Shown in pieces: positions 6,048 to 7,780 of a DNA stretch of 7,780 nucleotides. Position 1 is the stretch's first letter. Each line of letters starts with the position of its first letter. The stretch is from Clostridia bacterium. Its GTDB lineage: Bacteria; Bacillota; Clostridia; Oscillospirales; CAG-272. Under the pieces are notes generated by a model, which saw nothing but the letters and a program-made list of their open reading frames with translations, was not told the origin of the DNA and ran no database searches. A program made the position numbers and the translations under genes. The stretch spans positions 1-7,780 of the forward strand of contig JAFOGE010000208.1 in the NCBI GenBank assembly GCA_017386965.1, written 5' to 3'.

Positions 6048-6419
6048 TCAGGTCTTGGGCTTTCCTCGAAAAAGCAGGCAGGCAAGATACCCGAACACAA
6101 GGGCCGCCGCGATCCCTCCCGCCGTTGCGGAAAGACCGCCCGTCAGCGCACCGAGCAGCCCCTGCCTCCCCACCGCCTCGCGCACGCCCTCGGCAATCAG
6201 GAAGCCGAAGCCGAGCAGCGGTGTCGTACCTCCCGCGCCTGCCGCATCGACGACCGGCTGATAGAGTCCCACACCGCCAAGCACCACACCCGCGACCACG
6301 TAGATCACCAGGATCCGTGCAGGCGTGAGCTTGGTTCGATCAATGAGGATCTGCGCGGGGATGCAAAGCCCTCCCCCGATCGCAAAGGCCAGAAGATATC
6401 TCCATACGTCCTGCATCAT
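6048..6419 (-). CDS. spoVAE: Stage V sporulation protein AE (SpoVAE/SpoVAEB)
   Basis: Small membrane protein of 123 residues, one of the SpoVA proteins that move dipicolinic acid (with Ca2+) into the forespore and out again at germination. The family signature is clear: AFAIGGGLCIPAQILID (11-27), the TKLTPA motif (29-34), GVGLYQPVVDAAGAGGTTP (49-67) and a glycine-rich C-terminal helix followed by FRGKPKT. Three to four membrane segments are visible. TKLTPA and the GLYQP form fit SpoVAE better than its paralogue SpoVAC. The start ATG at 6419 overlaps the spoVAD stop in an ATGA and is preceded by GGAGAGGGGG, so translation is coupled. A second ATG follows at once and could be used. The frame stays open far upstream, but that part is spoVAD read in another frame. 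Confidence 0.93.
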   Translation of the reverse strand: MMQDVWRYLLAFAIGGGLCIPAQILIDRTKLTPARILVIYVVAGVVLGGVGLYQPVVDAAGAGGTTPLLGFGFLIAEGVREAVGRQGLLGALTGGLSATAGGIAAALVFGYLACLLFRGKPKT

Positions 6420-7456
6420 ACGCGCGCCCCCTCTCCGTTCTGCTGAGCGGGTGCATGCTCGATCTGCAAGAGATGCGCCACCGCAGGGATGCTCTCGCCC
6501 TGCTTGATGCTGTCGGGGCTCATCATCGCGCCCGTGGAAAGAAAGAGAATCCGGGAAAGCTCTCCCGAGAGAAGCGCAGGCAAAAGATAGGCGGAAAGCA
6601 CAACCGCCGAGCAACCGCAGCCCGAGCCTCCGCCGTGGACGTCCTGCTTCTTCCGATGGTAGATCATCCCTCCGCAATCGGCATAGCGATCGCCCATGGG
6701 ATACCCCTGCGCGCGCATCAGATCGCAAAGAAGCGTTCCGCCCTCGTACCCGAGGTCCCCTGTAACGATGCGATCGTAGTTCTCGGGACGCTCGCCCGTT
6801 GCCTTGAAGAAGCGAAGCAGCGTATCTGCGGCGGCAGGCGCCATCGCAGCTCCCATGTTTCCAACGTCCGAGATTCCCTTTTCGATCACACGTCCCGGCA
6901 TTCCTCGCCGAATCACGGCGGCAGGACGTTTTGCCCCTTCGGTCGCGCGGCCGACCAGGAACGCACCCGCACCCGTTACCGTCCATTGTGCCGTCGGCGG
7001 ACGCTGCGAGCCGTACTCCAAGGGCGTGCGGTATTGGCGTTCGGCCGAGCAATAGTGCGAGGAGGTCACCGCACCGCACAGGTCAAAGACGCCGTATGAC
7101 ACCATACAGGAGGCAAGCAGAAGTCCCTCCGCGCAGGTGGAGCAGGCACCGTAGAGTCCAAAATAAGGGATGTCAAAGTCCAAAAGTCCGTAGGCAGAGC
7201 CTACGCATTGATTGAGCAGGTCCCCTGCAAAGAGCGCGCCGACGTCCTCCTCCTTGATCTCTCCCTTTGCAAGCGCCGTCTGAAAGACCATACGCTGCAT
7301 TTCGCTCTCGGCCTGCTCCCAGGTTGCCGCCCCAAAGCGTCCGTCGGGATCGCAAAGATCGAAACGATCGCCCAAGGGTCCCTCCATTTCTTTTTTTCCA
7401 ACCGCGCTCGCCGAAGCTCGGATCTCGGCGCAGAGCGGAATCCATGAAGATGCCAT
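6416..7456 (-). CDS. spoVAD: Stage V sporulation protein AD (SpoVAD), dipicolinic acid-binding thiolase-fold protein
   Basis: Soluble SpoVA subunit of 346 residues (B. subtilis SpoVAD has 338). SpoVAD proteins bind dipicolinic acid and dock at the spore inner membrane with the membrane SpoVA proteins. Conserved blocks are SAVGKKEMEGPLGDRFD (17-33), LFAGDLLNQC (75-84), YGLLDFDIPYFGLYGACST (89-107), TSSHYCSAERQYRTPLEYGS (131-150), MGAAMAPAAADTLLRFF (201-217), GGGSGCGCSAVV (275-286) and ATGALLSP-like STGAMMSP (307-314). C105 stands where thiolases have their active Cys, although the family is not known as an enzyme. The start is well set by AGGAGG (7463-7468), six bases before the ATG. It is first in its operon, with no spoVAC upstream. 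I saw no convincing sigma-G promoter in 7469-7626, although sporulation control is expected. Confidence 0.95.
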   Translation of the reverse strand: MASSWIPLCAEIRASASAVGKKEMEGPLGDRFDLCDPDGRFGAATWEQAESEMQRMVFQTALAKGEIKEEDVGALFAGDLLNQCVGSAYGLLDFDIPYFGLYGACSTCAEGLLLASCMVSYGVFDLCGAVTSSHYCSAERQYRTPLEYGSQRPPTAQWTVTGAGAFLVGRATEGAKRPAAVIRRGMPGRVIEKGISDVGNMGAAMAPAAADTLLRFFKATGERPENYDRIVTGDLGYEGGTLLCDLMRAQGYPMGDRYADCGGMIYHRKKQDVHGGGSGCGCSAVVLSAYLLPALLSGELSRILFLSTGAMMSPDSIKQGESIPAVAHLLQIEHAPAQQNGEGARV

Positions 7457-7626
7457 CGCTATCCTCCTAAACGATCAAGTACGTATGCAGAAAAAATGCG
7501 CATCCGTCCTTTCTATTCTTCCCCCATCGCGCCGTTTTATGAGCAAAAAAGCAGATGCTTGCAGAACAGATGGGAAGGCAACACCGCCGCATCGGACAAA
7601 ATTATAAAAATATTTTCAAAAACCTA

Positions 7627-7655
7627 TTGACAAAGCATCCAAAGTTTGATATAAT
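7627..7655 (+). promoter_or_regulatory. Sigma-A promoter of the tRNA-Thr gene
   Basis: TTGACA (7627-7632), a 17-base spacer and TATAAT (7650-7655), about 12 bases before the likely transcript start near 7662 and 20 bases before the tRNA. The sequence just upstream (7598-7625) is nearly all A and T, as in an UP element, which fits a stable-RNA promoter. Confidence 0.92.
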
Positions 7656-7674
7656 AATCAGGTCGAACGGACAT

Positions 7675-7750
7675 GCTGGTATGGCTCAGTTGGTAGAGCA
7701 CGTCATTGGTAATGACGAGGTCATCAGTTCGACTCTGATTACCAGCTCCA
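7675..7750 (+). tRNA. tRNA-Thr (anticodon GGT)
   Basis: A full 76-base cloverleaf: acceptor GCTGGTA/TACCAGC, D stem GCTC/GAGC with loop AGTTGGTA, anticodon stem CGTCA/TGACG with loop TTGGTAA (anticodon GGT at 7708-7710), variable loop AGGTC, and T stem ATCAG/CTGAT with loop TTCGACT. The discriminator is U73 and CCA is encoded (7748-7750). It reads ACC and ACU codons. It is transcribed away from spoVAD with its own promoter and terminator. Confidence 0.97.
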
Positions 7751-7780
7751 GAAGCCCCATCTCAATCGAGATGGGGCTTC
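7751..7780 (+). terminator. Terminator hairpin after tRNA-Thr (U-run lies beyond the window)
   Basis: GAAGCCCCATCTC (7751-7763) pairs perfectly with GAGATGGGGCTTC (7768-7780) around the loop AATC, starting at the base after the tRNA CCA. The window ends with the stem, so the expected U-run cannot be seen. Confidence 0.85.

Noticed and set aside
6420..7079. Long N-terminal extension of the spoVAE frame
   Set aside because: The extra residues are spoVAD read in a different frame and are arginine-rich without motifs; the ATGA overlap and RBS set the real start at 6419.
7457..7560. Sigma-G-like promoter upstream of spoVAD (CATACGTA at about 7478-7487 on the minus strand)
   Set aside because: The -10-like element is imperfect and no GnATA-type -35 stands 17-18 bases upstream, so I could not support it.
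7675..7750. tRNA gene as an attachment site for an integrated element
   Set aside because: No integrase gene and no repeat of the tRNA 3' end are found in the window; the tRNA is followed directly by its terminator.

Overview
The window looks like a chromosomal segment of a spore-forming Firmicute, most likely a moderately GC-rich member of the Clostridia. The evidence is the spoVAD-spoVAE pair, a T-box riboswitch, strong AGGAGG-type ribosome binding sites, and sigma-A promoters with TTGACA boxes and 17-base spacers. I cannot fix the family or genus. Nothing points to a phage, plasmid, insertion sequence or CRISPR array.

Left part, minus strand (1-3214): a tryptophan-responsive transport operon. 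A sigma-A promoter (3186-3214) drives a long leader holding a complete T-box riboswitch with a UGG (Trp) specifier and an intrinsic terminator. After the terminator comes a short stretch with a strong Shine-Dalgarno site, a possible 10-residue reading frame containing one Trp codon, and two abutting hairpins. Then come trpX (lipoprotein binding protein), a perfect intercistronic palindrome, trpY (membrane permease) and trpZ (ATPase, cut by the left edge). When uncharged tRNA-Trp accumulates, the T-box should let transcription continue and the cell imports tryptophan. The encoded proteins are themselves very poor in tryptophan.

Middle (3215-4843), plus strand: a divergently transcribed monocistronic CPA2-type cation:proton antiporter with a fully consensus promoter, a hairpin near the mRNA 5' end and a strong terminator. 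This is followed by the convergent mutY adenine DNA glycosylase gene (minus strand, 4845-5939) with its own promoter.

Right part: spoVAD and spoVAE (minus strand, overlapping by ATGA) encode proteins for loading dipicolinic acid into the developing spore. The usual first gene of this set, spoVAC, is not upstream. Instead a divergent tRNA-Thr(GGU) gene lies there, with its own promoter and terminator, running to the right edge.

The genes are ordinary bacterial families. The part most worth attention is the region between the T-box terminator and trpX, where a second tryptophan-related control layer may exist.
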